Source: Blastopirellula retiformator | Lineage (GTDB): Bacteria > Planctomycetota > Planctomycetia > Pirellulales > Pirellulaceae | Reading direction: 5' to 3' | DNA length: 64,000 bases | NCBI RefSeq assembly: GCF_007859755.1 | Contig: NZ_SJPF01000003.1 | Location: forward strand, 496,001 to 560,000 | In this document: positions 25,921 to 35,720 of the stretch, in pieces | Position numbering within the stretch: the first letter of the stretch is position 1 | Layout of the letters: the number at the start of each line of letters is the position of its first letter | The notes under the pieces: generated by a model | The model's database searches: none | Seen by the model: the letters and a program-made list of their open reading frames with translations, nothing else | What the model was told of the DNA's origin: nothing | Made by a program: the position numbers and the translations under genes

Positions 25921-27608
25921 TGACGCTTGATCCTACCAAGATTGCGGAACTCGACCGAATCATCTCGGCGCTAATCGACGCAGAGTCGCCTGACGCGGCG
26001 AAGATCGACGCGCTGGTCCAGATCTTGGAAGAGTCGCCGGAAGCGCGCGACGAATATCTCGAGCGGATGGGGCTGCATGCGATGTTGCATCAGCAGAAAG
26101 ATCAGTACCTGACCGCCGAGGCGATCTTGCAGGCCAAGACCGACGTCGCCATGTCGCCCACCGCGATCCTTTGGTACCAGCGACGCGAAACGGCCTGGGC
26201 GGTTGCGTTGTCGCTGCTGTTGGCGATCGGATTTTTTGCGATCTATCTGAGCGCCGGCTCTTCGCCGATCGCGCAGGACGATCCTGCCCAGCCGCCCGCC
26301 GCTAACGCCGATCAACTGTTTCTCGCCCGGATTACGCAGCTGAAGAATGCGAAATGGCGGGATGAAGAATCGCTGGCGATCGGCCGCGTGCTGAAGCCGC
26401 GGCGGCTCGAGTTGATCTCCGGCGAAGCCGAAATCACCTTCGACCGGGGCGCGGCGGTGACGTTGGTCGGCCCGGCCGCGATCACGCTGCAGTCAACTTC
26501 GGCGGCGACGCTGCATCATGGCCGCGTCTACGCCGACGTGCCGTTTCCGGCAATCGGCTTTACGATCGACACGCCGACCGCCGAGGTCGAAGACCTGGGA
26601 ACCCGCTTTGCGCTAAACGTCTCGGAAGCGGGCGACTCCGACATCTTGGTGCTGGAAGGAGAAGTCCGCGTCGGATCGCGGCTCGGAACCGATCCGCACG
26701 AGCAAATCGTGGCGGTCAATCAGGCGGTTCGCGTTCGTATGGACGAGCCGGCGATCACGCCGATCGATATGCCGGTCGGGCTGTCGCAGCAGAAGCCGCT
26801 CGACACGTTTACCTCCCAGAGTTCGGTCCCCTATTACCTGTGGCGATTTGACGAGTCGGATGAAGTCGCGCAAGGAACGTGGCGCGAAGAGGGTTGGAAC
26901 CCCGGCAATCGCAACTTTCCCGCCACGTCGGAGCAAGAGCCGGACGCCAGCGGCGCCGTGCTCCATTCGGTCAAGGGAGTCTTCGGTCGGGCGATCTGGA
27001 TGAACGGTCGCGGCGGCTACCTAAAGACCGAGCTGCCAGGCATCGCCGAAGATCATCCGCGGACCATCTGCTTTTGGGTTCGCATTCCGCAAGACGCGAC
27101 GCCTGAGCAAGCTTATTCGATGATCAGTTGGGGCGACTGGACCACCTCCGGCGGCAAGTTTCAGGTCGGTTGGAATCCGCGTAAATTTATGCCGGACGGC
27201 AACCTGGGAGCCATTCGGACCGAAATCTCCGGCGGCTATGTCGTGGGAACGGACGATCTGCGGGATGGCAAATGGCATCACATCGCGATCGTCTACCTGG
27301 GCGGAACCGAAAAAGAGACGGACGGAGACATCCGCAATCGCATCCGGATGTACGTCGACGGGCAACTAGAGTCTCTTTCATCCTATCGCGACGGTAAGGT
27401 CAACACGCAGGTTTCTGAGGAGCGAAACCTCGTATCTTTCGGCCAATATCGGGCGAATCCGGCGGCGGAACAGGAGTTTTCGACCTTCAACGGCTCGCTG
27501 GACGAGATGTATCTATTTGACGGGGCGCTCACTCCCAGTCAAATTTATAGTTTGCGGCGCACGAACTCTCCCCCCGCTCCTACCGAAATCGTGCCGGTAC
27601 GACACTAA
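25920..27608 (+). CDS. FecR-type membrane regulator with LamG domain
   Basis: A 562-residue single-pass membrane protein. Residues 1-80 are cytosolic. A helix (AWAVALSLLLAIGFFAIYLSA) follows near 85-107. A FecR-like domain spans about 145-260 (RLELISGEAEITFDRGAAV and TPTAEVEDLGTRFALNV). The last 240 residues form a LamG/concanavalin-like fold (GRAIWMNGRGGYL, KWHHIAIVYLGG, GSLDEMYLFDGALTPSQI). FecR proteins control cognate ECF sigma factors, so this is the likely partner of the upstream sigma, with the LamG domain sensing a glycan outside. The sulfatase follows after 42 bases. Confidence 0.88.
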   Translation: MTLDPTKIAELDRIISALIDAESPDAAKIDALVQILEESPEARDEYLERMGLHAMLHQQKDQYLTAEAILQAKTDVAMSPTAILWYQRRETAWAVALSLLLAIGFFAIYLSAGSSPIAQDDPAQPPAANADQLFLARITQLKNAKWRDEESLAIGRVLKPRRLELISGEAEITFDRGAAVTLVGPAAITLQSTSAATLHHGRVYADVPFPAIGFTIDTPTAEVEDLGTRFALNVSEAGDSDILVLEGEVRVGSRLGTDPHEQIVAVNQAVRVRMDEPAITPIDMPVGLSQQKPLDTFTSQSSVPYYLWRFDESDEVAQGTWREEGWNPGNRNFPATSEQEPDASGAVLHSVKGVFGRAIWMNGRGGYLKTELPGIAEDHPRTICFWVRIPQDATPEQAYSMISWGDWTTSGGKFQVGWNPRKFMPDGNLGAIRTEISGGYVVGTDDLRDGKWHHIAIVYLGGTEKETDGDIRNRIRMYVDGQLESLSSYRDGKVNTQVSEERNLVSFGQYRANPAAEQEFSTFNGSLDEMYLFDGALTPSQIYSLRRTNSPPAPTEIVPVRH

Positions 27609-27650
27609 GCGCCGACGCCCCAAACTACCAGCCAGAATACACCCCGGGAA

Positions 27651-29210
27651 ATGATTCGCATGAGTATCTCCTATGCGCCGGCCGCGCGCTTGTCGACGCT
27701 CGCGGCGGCGATTGTCGTTGCGCTGCTCGTTGCTGCGCCGCTGCGAGCCGAACGACCTGATCGCAACATCGTCTTCTTCATCACCGACGACGAGAGCCCG
27801 ACGCTTGGTTGCTATGGCGACAAGGTCGCCAAGACGCCGGCGATCGACGCCATCGCCGCCGACGGAACGCGTTTCACCAACGCCTTTGCGACCACGGCCA
27901 GTTGCAGCGCCAGTCGGTCGGTGGTGCTGACCGGTTTGCATAACCACATGAACGGTCAGTATGGGCACACGCACCACTATCACAAGTTCCAGTCGTATCA
28001 CGACGTCGTCCAGCTGGCGCTGCCGCGATTGCTGGAAGGCGCCGGCTATCGGACCGCCCGATGCGGCAAGTATCACGTCGCGCCGGAAGCGGTCTTCCAC
28101 TTCGAGAACGTCATCCCCGGCAATACTCGCTCACCGGTCGAGATGTCGGAGAACTGCCGCGAGTTTATGACGAAGGAAGATGATCGCCCGTTCTTCCTCT
28201 ACTTCGCGCTGTCCGATCCGCATCGCGGCGGCGGCGAAGACAAGACCTCCAAATCGGAACTCAAGCCTGATCTCTTCGGCAACAAGCGGAACAAAGGGAG
28301 CTATCCCGGCATCCACGAAGTCTTCTACGATCCGGATGACGTGGTGGCGCCGGAGTTTCTGCCGGACACCCGGGAGACGCGAGAAGAGCTGGCGCAGTAC
28401 TACCAGTCGGTCGCGCGGATCGATCAAGGCCTGGCCCACCTGGTGCGGATCTTGAAAGAGGCCGATCTCTACGACAAGACGCTGATCGTCTTCACCGCCG
28501 ATCACGGCATGGCGTTCGCCGGCGGCAAGACGACCGTCTATGAGCCCGGCTTGCGGGTACCGTTTATCGTGCGTGATCCGTACAACGATCACCGCGGCGT
28601 CGTCTCGGACGCGATGATCAGCCACGTCGACATCACGCCGTCGCTGCTCGACTTCGCCGGTGCGCTCGATCGCGAAAAGAACGCCCCGAAGAACCCGATC
28701 AACGCCAACAAGTTCTGGAAAGAGCGGGGCGAAGCGGTCGCCGAAAATCGCAATGGCGGCAACAAGTTCAACACTTACCACGGCAAGTCGTGGATTCCGA
28801 TTCTCGACAAGCCGGACGCCGAGCATCACCAGTCGATCATTGCGTCGCACACCTTCCACGAAATCCAGATGTACTACCCGATGCGCGTCTACCGCGACAA
28901 GCAGTACAAGCTGATCTGGAACATCGCCCACAAGCTCGACTATCCGTTCGCTTCCGACCTGTGGGCCGCGTCCAGCTGGCAAGCGCAGTGGAAGAAGGGG
29001 CTGGAAGCGCCTTACGGCCAAAAGACGGTCGGCGAGTATATCCAGCGTCCGGAGTTCGAGTTCTACGACATCGAGCGCGACCCGCACGAGTCGAAGAACC
29101 TGGTCGACGATCCCGCCTACGCCAGCACGCTGGAAGAATACAAAGCGAAGCTGAAGGCGGATCAGAAGCGGTTGGATGATCCGTGGATCATCAAGTGGAA
29201 ATACGAGTAA
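27651..29210 (+). CDS. Secreted sulfatase
   Basis: A 519-residue arylsulfatase-family enzyme (S1), probably removing sulfate esters from algal or animal glycans. Signal peptide: STLAAAIVVALLVAAPLRA. The formylglycine motif is CSASR, with Ala where Pro is usual, inside ATTASCSASRSVVLTG. Metal ligands are suggested by FFITDDESPTLGC and IVFTADHGMAF. The C terminus EFYDIERDPHESKNLVDDP is typical. Third gene of the sigma/FecR/sulfatase unit, implying substrate-induced expression. A strong terminator follows. Confidence 0.93.
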   Translation: MIRMSISYAPAARLSTLAAAIVVALLVAAPLRAERPDRNIVFFITDDESPTLGCYGDKVAKTPAIDAIAADGTRFTNAFATTASCSASRSVVLTGLHNHMNGQYGHTHHYHKFQSYHDVVQLALPRLLEGAGYRTARCGKYHVAPEAVFHFENVIPGNTRSPVEMSENCREFMTKEDDRPFFLYFALSDPHRGGGEDKTSKSELKPDLFGNKRNKGSYPGIHEVFYDPDDVVAPEFLPDTRETREELAQYYQSVARIDQGLAHLVRILKEADLYDKTLIVFTADHGMAFAGGKTTVYEPGLRVPFIVRDPYNDHRGVVSDAMISHVDITPSLLDFAGALDREKNAPKNPINANKFWKERGEAVAENRNGGNKFNTYHGKSWIPILDKPDAEHHQSIIASHTFHEIQMYYPMRVYRDKQYKLIWNIAHKLDYPFASDLWAASSWQAQWKKGLEAPYGQKTVGEYIQRPEFEFYDIERDPHESKNLVDDPAYASTLEEYKAKLKADQKRLDDPWIIKWKYE

Positions 29211-29231
29211 CGCTCGATTACCGCGCAAGCG

Positions 29232-29263
29232 AAAGGGGCGATCCTGCGATCGCCCCTTTTTTT
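29232..29263 (+). terminator. Intrinsic terminator after the sulfatase gene
   Basis: A perfect 12-bp stem (AAAGGGGCGATC with its complement), a 4-base loop CTGC and an eight-T run. The convergent leuB ends 24 bases further on. Confidence 0.92.
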
Positions 29264-29286
29264 GTTGAACGTGTTTGCGGTCGCGA

Positions 29287-30372
29287 CTACGCCTTCAGCG
29301 CCGCAATCACCGCATCGCCCATTTCGACGGTCGAAACCTTCTTGCAACCTTCGACCATGATGTCGGCGGTTCGCAGCCCTTCGGCCAACACCGACTGGAC
29401 GGCCGCTTCGATCTTGTCCCCCAGCTCAACCGAGTCGAGCGAGTACTTCAGCAGCATCGCAAAGCTGAGGATCGTCGCCAGCGGGTTGGCGATGCCTTGG
29501 CCGGCGATGTCCGGGGCCGAACCATGGACCGGTTCGTACAAGCCCGGCGAGCCCGGGGCGCCCAGCGCCGCCGAAGGCAACATGCCAAGCGAGCCGGTCA
29601 GCATCGCCGCTTCGTCCGACAGGATGTCGCCGAACAGGTTGTCGGTCACGATCACGTCAAACTGCGACGGGCGGCGGCAGAGCTGCATCGCGGCGTTGTC
29701 GGCGTACATGTGCTCCAGCGTAACGTCCGAGTAACTTTCGCCGTGCAGACGGGTGATCTCTTCGCGCCACAGCTTGCCCGACTCCATCACGTTCGCCTTT
29801 TCGCACGACGTGACTTTGCCTTGTCGCTTCTGGGCGATCTCAAAAGCGACCTTGCCGACGCGACGGATTTCGCTGGTGGTGTAGACCTGCGTGTTGACGC
29901 CGCGGCGCTCGCCGTTGCCCAGGTCTTCAATCCCGCGCGGTTCGCCAAAGTAAACGCCGCCGGTCAGTTCGCGGACGATCAGGATATCGAGCCCCTTCAC
30001 GATCTCCGGCTTCAGCGACGACGCGTCAATCAGCGCGTCAAAGACGATCGCCGGACGCAGGTTGGCGAACAGGTCCAACTGCTTGCGGATCTTCAACAGG
30101 CCCGCTTCCGGACGAATGCTGTAGTCGACGTTATCCCACTTCGGCCCGCCCACGGCGCCCATCAAAATCGCGTCTGACTTGCGAGCCACTTCCAGCGTCT
30201 CATCCCGCAGCGGCACGCCATACTGGTCAATCGCGGCGCCGCCGAAATAGTCCTCCTCGGTATCGATCGTCAGGTCGGTATGTTCGTTGATCCAGCCGAT
30301 CAGCTTACGAACCTCAGCGATGATTTCGGGGCCAATGCCGTCGCCAGGGAGCAGGAGGAGTTTCTTGTTCAT
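29287..30372 (-). CDS. leuB: 3-isopropylmalate dehydrogenase
   Basis: Leucine biosynthesis: oxidative decarboxylation of 3-isopropylmalate to 2-oxoisocaproate with NAD. The 361-residue length is standard. Motifs: [16 protein letters not shown] at the start, the active-site block [41 protein letters not shown] (metal-binding Asp), and [19 protein letters not shown] (NAD site). Start chosen at the ATG at 30372 ([10 protein letters not shown]), which fits the family. Monocistronic as far as visible. Confidence 0.97.
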   Translation of the reverse strand: MNKKLLLLPGDGIGPEIIAEVRKLIGWINEHTDLTIDTEEDYFGGAAIDQYGVPLRDETLEVARKSDAILMGAVGGPKWDNVDYSIRPEAGLLKIRKQLDLFANLRPAIVFDALIDASSLKPEIVKGLDILIVRELTGGVYFGEPRGIEDLGNGERRGVNTQVYTTSEIRRVGKVAFEIAQKRQGKVTSCEKANVMESGKLWREEITRLHGESYSDVTLEHMYADNAAMQLCRRPSQFDVIVTDNLFGDILSDEAAMLTGSLGMLPSAALGAPGSPGLYEPVHGSAPDIAGQGIANPLATILSFAMLLKYSLDSVELGDKIEAAVQSVLAEGLRTADIMVEGCKKVSTVEMGDAVIAALKA

Positions 30373-30541
30373 GGTAGTTCGGGGGTGGGCAGCTTCAGTG
30401 ACGGAACAAATCGCAATCCCCCAGCTTAACTTCTCGGCCACGGTCCGCGAAGGTGGGGGGAAAGCGCTTTCGTCGTGAGAACCTGCACCCAAGGGAGATT
30501 AAACCGCCTTACGGCAGGATTGATTTGTCGCCCCGAAGCGA

Positions 30542-31927
30542 TCAGTAGGCTTTGGGACGTTGATCGGGGACTTCCCAATCGCACAATGCCTTCGTCAGGT
30601 GATCGCGCGTCTTCTTAAAAAAGACGGCGTCGCGCATTTCGTACGTCTTGTCGGGAAGTTCCTCCCAATGGATTCTGCGCCTGCGACATTGTTCGCAGTA
30701 GTCGATCCACTCGCGCGCCGCCTTGTACGAAACCGCTTCGTCCGCCGAGAGCATGCCAAGATAGAGAATCGAGATCCCCTCCTCGCAATGACGATAGTGA
30801 TACCGCGTGTCGGCAAGCGTAGCCGCCTGCACCTGGCCGAGATAGTTTAGGCTTAATTGACGGTCTGACAGGTCGTAGGCCTGCAAAATCGCCAAGGTCT
30901 CTTGCCGGCTCACGGGATCACGTGGATTGAACAACCGCCGCGCCGCAAACCAAGCGGTCCCGCGAAGCCGCGCTGGGCGATTGGGATCGGCGACCGGCGG
31001 CAACGCTTGAAGCGCCTCCAGCTTCAACTTGGCTGGCAGATCTTCATAAGCTTTTACCAGGTCGCCCAGTTCCTCGGATAGCGATTGCGGATCGTGGTAG
31101 TTCGCCGGCATAGCCCCCAGCCGCACGATTCGCTGCAAGTGGCATTGGTGAAGGCGGCGTTGCTCCGTTTCGTTGAGCTTTTTCGCCTGCAAACGACGCA
31201 TCGCATTCTTGTAGGCGACCATCGTCGTCGTCGGATGCTCCAACACGCGCCAGCAATGGTCGTACGATTGTTCATAGCTGACCCGCGAGCGAACCTTGTT
31301 GTGAATCGCAGGACGCTCGCCCGCCCGCGCCAGGTGCGACTCGCGGAGCACGTTCAAGCACCACGCCGCGTACCAGCCGTCCGAGTCCAAGCAACCGGCG
31401 ATCAACGCGGCGGTCGCTTCGTCCCCCGATTCGATCTCTAGCAGACGCTTGAACCGGTCGAGACGCAGTTCTTCGCCGCTTTGTGCTGTGCCGATGTCCC
31501 CGCCAAACCAAGCGTCCTGTTCCGGCTTGTAACCGTCATGACCGACGACATAGAAGATCCTGGCGCCGACGCGCGGATCTTTTTCCGGACCAAAGTTGGC
31601 CTGGCGATAGCGGACCAGGTTGATCCGCATCACCTGGTCTTGCAGTGGTCGGCCCCACATCTGACGTTCGACCTCCAGAACCAGGCGAACGCTGCGGACC
31701 GAATTTTCGTCGCGCGGACGAAGCGGAGAGTCGACGATCGGTTCCGATTCTTGAACCGTACCAATGACCAGCGTCGAATCCTGGCGCCATTGCTCGATCG
31801 CGTGTTCCTGACTCAGCTCTAGGAAGACGTACGGCTCGGCGTGCAACGACGAGGCGAGCAGAGTCCAGACGATCGCCAGCATCGCGGATGCGACTCCCTT
31901 GCGCGGCAGATCTTGCATGCAAGTCAT
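30542..31927 (-). CDS. Secreted hypothetical protein
   Basis: A 461-residue protein with signal peptide VASAMLAIVWTLLASSLHA. Residues 40-150 look like a beta domain (TLVIGTVQESEPIV, VRLVLEVERQMWG). The remaining 300 residues are helical and may form HEAT-like repeats. Family not recognised. The start at 31927 leaves a short basic leader before the signal; 31966 and 31918 are alternatives. Confidence 0.6.
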   Translation of the reverse strand: MTCMQDLPRKGVASAMLAIVWTLLASSLHAEPYVFLELSQEHAIEQWRQDSTLVIGTVQESEPIVDSPLRPRDENSVRSVRLVLEVERQMWGRPLQDQVMRINLVRYRQANFGPEKDPRVGARIFYVVGHDGYKPEQDAWFGGDIGTAQSGEELRLDRFKRLLEIESGDEATAALIAGCLDSDGWYAAWCLNVLRESHLARAGERPAIHNKVRSRVSYEQSYDHCWRVLEHPTTTMVAYKNAMRRLQAKKLNETEQRRLHQCHLQRIVRLGAMPANYHDPQSLSEELGDLVKAYEDLPAKLKLEALQALPPVADPNRPARLRGTAWFAARRLFNPRDPVSRQETLAILQAYDLSDRQLSLNYLGQVQAATLADTRYHYRHCEEGISILYLGMLSADEAVSYKAAREWIDYCEQCRRRRIHWEELPDKTYEMRDAVFFKKTRDHLTKALCDWEVPDQRPKAY

Positions 31928-32059
31928 GACGAACTCTTGACGGCTAGGAACGGCGAAAGCCTTCATCGGAGTTGATTATAGAGCATTTCTGCAGAGAAGC
32001 ACGGCCCAAATGCCGCCGCGCAAGCCGTCGTGTGGCACACCAACAAGACCCCAGCGCAA

Positions 32060-32096
32060 GAGAAAGGGGGCCGAATGGCATTCGGCCCCCTTTCTC
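32060..32096 (-). terminator. Intrinsic terminator, downstream of 32114-32761
   Basis: A perfect 17-bp stem (GAGAAAGGGGGCCGAAT) with loop GGC, 18 bases after the stop of the minus-strand gene. Long A/T ends on both sides could allow bidirectional action. Confidence 0.85.
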
Positions 32097-32113
32097 GTTT
32101 TGGTGGACGTCGA

Positions 32114-32761
32114 CTATTGGTCGTCGTCTTCTTCTTCCTCGTCATCCAATCCGGGGTACTCGATCCCTTCAATGATCGCATACGCTTCGGCGACGATCTG
32201 CGGATACTCAGGCGACTCTTCGATCTCGCCTCGTTTGGACGAGGTGAAGACGATCGCGATCGCCAGCTTCGATTGATTCTCTTCTTTCGGAAGCAAGAAG
32301 TGGCACGCTTCCATGTTGAGGACGACGTTCTCTTCCAGCAGCACCGCCGCGCGGGCCGAGGTATCGGAATATGCAGGCAAATTGACGATGCCGGTCGAGA
32401 AGATCACTTTCGCGTCGTCTCCGCCGGTCAACTCTTGCACCGCCGGCAACAGAACGGCGATGTTGGTCATGTTCGGGTTTTTGTCGTACTGCGGATCTTC
32501 GCTTGCCAGGCCGCGGGTGAAGCTGACGCTCAAGCTAATCGTCGGATTCGCTTTCGAAGTCAATTTGTAGCTGACCTGGTTCTCTTGCTCCTCCAGCTTT
32601 TCAAGCTTCCAGCGTCCTTTGGGATAGTTCAGAGTGAAGTCGTCCCACTCTTTACTGACGGCCGGGTAGCCGTAGATTTCGTTTTCTTCTTCCGCACAGA
32701 GGGGAGCGGCGAGCAGCGTGCAGAGAGCCAAAGACGCAAACAGACGATTCCAACGAACCAT
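32114..32761 (-). CDS. Secreted acidic hypothetical protein
   Basis: A 215-residue exported protein with signal peptide RLFASLALCTLLAAPLCA. The body is a single beta-rich domain (WDDFTLNYPKGRWKLEKL, TISLSVSFTRGLA) and the tail is strongly acidic (DDEEEEDDDQ), perhaps binding calcium. Family not recognised. The gene ends at a strong terminator, and no operon partner is evident. Confidence 0.65.
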   Translation of the reverse strand: MVRWNRLFASLALCTLLAAPLCAEEENEIYGYPAVSKEWDDFTLNYPKGRWKLEKLEEQENQVSYKLTSKANPTISLSVSFTRGLASEDPQYDKNPNMTNIAVLLPAVQELTGGDDAKVIFSTGIVNLPAYSDTSARAAVLLEENVVLNMEACHFLLPKEENQSKLAIAIVFTSSKRGEIEESPEYPQIVAEAYAIIEGIEYPGLDDEEEEDDDQ

Positions 32762-32962
32762 AAAAACGCCTTAAAAACAGGGGGATGGCCAGTCCAGACA
32801 AGGCCCAGCCTATCGCGACTTTAGCATGCGGTTTGACGTACGCGCGGGCGCCGCCAACCCAATGCCCAACGTCGCCGGCGACGGTTGTAGCGATTGAGCT
32901 TGGCGAATCGTCTCAGCGGCCGCTGCGGAAGGAATAAACGGTCGTTTGCTCTGCAACGCGCG

Positions 32963-33000
32963 CAAAAAAAAACAGCGGCCGAGCTGAACTCGGCCGCTTT
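32963..33000 (-). terminator. Intrinsic terminator of dapL
   Basis: On the minus strand a 10-bp GC-rich stem (AGCGGCCGAG with its complement, 5-base loop) is followed by a T run of nine or more. It lies 26 bases after the dapL stop. Confidence 0.93.
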
Positions 33001-33025
33001 AGAATTTCCAATTGGACGCCTTCGC

Positions 33026-34258
33026 TTAGAACTCTAGCTGAATCTCTTTCAGCCGCGACTCCGTCTCGGCCATCAGGGCGTCTTCGGCCGCTTCGTCGGC
33101 GGCGACGTAGGTGACCGAGAAGCGGAGGAACGCTCCGGCGTCGTCCCATGGCACCGTGCAGATCGAGTGCTCGGTGATCAGGTACTGCGAAGCCGCTTCG
33201 CCCGAGTCGAACTTCGGTCCGCCGGCGATTCCCTTCGGGCTCTTGGCGTACAGGAAGTAGGTGCCGCCCGGCATTTCGCATTCAAAGCCGCACCGCTTCA
33301 GCATCTCGACCAGCTTCTTCAAGCGGCGCTCGTATTTCGCCTTGGTGCGGCCCGGGATCGACTCGTCGTCGAGGGCCGCGGCGGCCGCATTTTGAATCGC
33401 GATGAACTGGCCCGAGTCGCAGTTGTCTTTGACGTCGGAGAAGGCCTGGACCAGCAACGGATTGCCGCAGACCCAACCGATCCGCCAGCCGATCATGTCG
33501 AAGCCCTTCGACAGCGAGTGGATCTCAACGCCAACATCCTTGGCGCCGGGGACCGACAAAAAGCTGAGCGGCTCCCCTTCAAAGGTCAGCACGGTGTGAG
33601 CCGCGTCTTGGATTACGACGATGTTGTGCTTCTTCGCGAACTCGACCACCTTGGCGTAGAACTCTTTGGTCGCCACTTTGCCGGTCGGGCTGTTCGGATA
33701 GTTGATCACCAGCAGCTTGGTGCGGCGGAGGACGTCTTCCGGAATCTTGTCGAAGTCAGGGAAGAAGTCGTTCTCGGCCAACAGCGGCAGACGGAAGACT
33801 TCGCCGCCATAGTAACGCGTGTGTGTGCCGGCGACCGGATAACCCGGGACCGTCATCAACGTGACGTCGCCCGGGTTGATGAAGCAGGCGGGCATCATGG
33901 CCAGCGCGGTCTTTGATCCGATGCAGTGATTGACTTCGGTGGCTGGATCAAGCGTGACGCCGAACATCCGCTGCATGAACCGCGCAACCGCTTCTTTGAA
34001 CGTCGCAACGCCGTTGTCGGCGTAACCGCGGTTTTCGGTCTTATTGATTTCGGCCGCCATTACCTGGCGAACCGACTCTGGCGCCATCTCGTCGTTTTCG
34101 CCGATGCCGAAGTCGATGAGCTTCCGCTCGGGATGATCGGCCAGGGCTTTGCGCTTGGCCCGCTTGATCTTCTCGAACTTGTAGATTTCGGTCCCTTTGC
34201 CATAGTTGGCGCCGCCGATGCGGTCAGCGAAAAGTTGCTGAAAATACGGATCGCTCAT
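33026..34258 (-). CDS. dapL: LL-diaminopimelate aminotransferase
   Basis: PLP enzyme converting tetrahydrodipicolinate directly to LL-diaminopimelate, the short lysine/peptidoglycan route also used by plants, Chlamydiae and other bacteria. 410 residues, the family length. Motifs: NPYFQ-like start (DPYFQQLFADR), IDFGIGENDEMAPESV, INYPNSPTGKVA, and the PLP Lys in SLSKGFDMIGWRIGW. Presence fits planctomycetes making diaminopimelate for peptidoglycan. It has its own terminator and appears monocistronic. Confidence 0.95.
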   Translation of the reverse strand: MSDPYFQQLFADRIGGANYGKGTEIYKFEKIKRAKRKALADHPERKLIDFGIGENDEMAPESVRQVMAAEINKTENRGYADNGVATFKEAVARFMQRMFGVTLDPATEVNHCIGSKTALAMMPACFINPGDVTLMTVPGYPVAGTHTRYYGGEVFRLPLLAENDFFPDFDKIPEDVLRRTKLLVINYPNSPTGKVATKEFYAKVVEFAKKHNIVVIQDAAHTVLTFEGEPLSFLSVPGAKDVGVEIHSLSKGFDMIGWRIGWVCGNPLLVQAFSDVKDNCDSGQFIAIQNAAAAALDDESIPGRTKAKYERRLKKLVEMLKRCGFECEMPGGTYFLYAKSPKGIAGGPKFDSGEAASQYLITEHSICTVPWDDAGAFLRFSVTYVAADEAAEDALMAETESRLKEIQLEF

Positions 34259-34456
34259 CGTGTTATTTGCAGTAGTTCGGAGGTAAAGGGTCGGGGAAAT
34301 AGAGAACCGTTAACCTACCTTTCTGCGCCAGAGGCGGCAACCGCCCTGGATGTTCGCTCGGCAAGCGTGGCAAACCGCACAAGCGGGAGGTAAACTAGAG
34401 CGTGACTTCCCCCGATTGCTCTTCCCCCCCACCCCCGCAAATTCCAAGGATCCGTC

Positions 34457-35653
34457 GTGATTTCTTCTCGCCCCATCGCCTGGGCAACGGCCTGGGCTGT
34501 TGTGACCTTGTGTACCGCCAGCGTCGCCCTGGCCGAATTCCCCCAGAACTGGCAAGACGGGCTGGTCGACGGCGAACGAGTCGTCTTCCTCGGCAACACC
34601 TTTGTCGAACGAGAACAGCGCGACGGTTATATCGAGACCGCGCTGACCGCCGCCTACCCCGACCGCAACATCACCTTCCGCAACCTTGGCTGGAGCGGCG
34701 ACAACGTCTACGGACGGTCCCGGGCCCGCTTCGGCAATGTCGACGAAGGTTGGAAGCACCTCAACGCATCGCTCGACCTGACCAAGCCAACCGCCGTGAT
34801 CATCTGCTACGGCTCGAACGCCGCCTTCAGTGGCGAGCCGGGACTCGACGACTTTCGCGACGGCTACTCGCGCCTGATCGCCGCCGTGCAAAAGCACACC
34901 AAGAAGATCATGCTCCTCTCGCCGCCGCCGCTCGAAGACTTGGGACGCCCGCTACCCGACCCAAGCGCTCAAAACGCCAACTTGGCCAAGTATGGCGCCG
35001 CGATTCAAGAGATCGCTTACTACCATCAATGTGCCTACGTCGATCTGTTTGCCGGACTTGGCAAAGAGTTTGAGCCCAGCGTCAGCGGCAACGCGAACTT
35101 GACCAGCAACGGCGTTCACCTGACTGAGTATGGCTATTGGGAAGCGGCCCGCGTCATCACCAAGGCGCTCGGCAAGCCGGTCCCGGTCGTGACGCTCGAC
35201 AAGCCGTCGCTGACGACCAAGGTGCTGCTCAGCGCGGCCGTTTCGCTGCCGGCCAAATCGGTCAGCTACGGCGGCGAAGTGACCGACGTCGCTTCCGACA
35301 TGATCGTTCGTTCCAACGCGGCTAGCGGCGGAACGCTTCAATTGCGCGTCGATGGCGAGAAGCTGGGAGAAGCTGCCGCCGCGCAGTGGAAGACCGGCGT
35401 CGGCGTCAACGTGCCGAAGCTCGCCGACGCGGCCGAATTGCTGCGGAAAGAGATTGTCGCGAAGAACGAACTCTTCTTCCATCGCTATCGCCCGCAGAAC
35501 GAAACCTATCTCTTCCTCTTTCGCAAGCATGAGCAGGGGAACAACGCGGTCGAAATTCCGCAGTTTGATCCGCTGATCGGCGCCAAGGAAGAAACTATCG
35601 CCAAGCTGCGGCAACCGGCCGAGCTGACGATCGCGCTCGCCCCGGTCGAGTAG
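34457..35653 (+). CDS. SGNH-like secreted protein with altered catalytic residues
   Basis: A 398-residue exported protein starting at GTG. Signal peptide: ATAWAVVTLCTASVALA. The fold is SGNH/GDSL hydrolase. Block I, normally GDS, reads FLGNTF here, so the nucleophile Ser is missing. Block II Gly is in NLGWSGD, and block III is YGSNAAF. Block V, normally DxxH, reads NGVH, so the Asp is also replaced. It may therefore bind glycan or use a different mechanism. The PVC heme dehydrogenase follows 67 bases downstream on the same strand, a recurring pairing in planctomycetes. Confidence 0.8.
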   Translation: MISSRPIAWATAWAVVTLCTASVALAEFPQNWQDGLVDGERVVFLGNTFVEREQRDGYIETALTAAYPDRNITFRNLGWSGDNVYGRSRARFGNVDEGWKHLNASLDLTKPTAVIICYGSNAAFSGEPGLDDFRDGYSRLIAAVQKHTKKIMLLSPPPLEDLGRPLPDPSAQNANLAKYGAAIQEIAYYHQCAYVDLFAGLGKEFEPSVSGNANLTSNGVHLTEYGYWEAARVITKALGKPVPVVTLDKPSLTTKVLLSAAVSLPAKSVSYGGEVTDVASDMIVRSNAASGGTLQLRVDGEKLGEAAAAQWKTGVGVNVPKLADAAELLRKEIVAKNELFFHRYRPQNETYLFLFRKHEQGNNAVEIPQFDPLIGAKEETIAKLRQPAELTIALAPVE

Positions 35654-35720
35654 TCGCCCTCCTTCCGCCCTGCCCCATCTACCGAACATCACCCAATCGT
35701 CGACGTGAGACGCTATTCCT

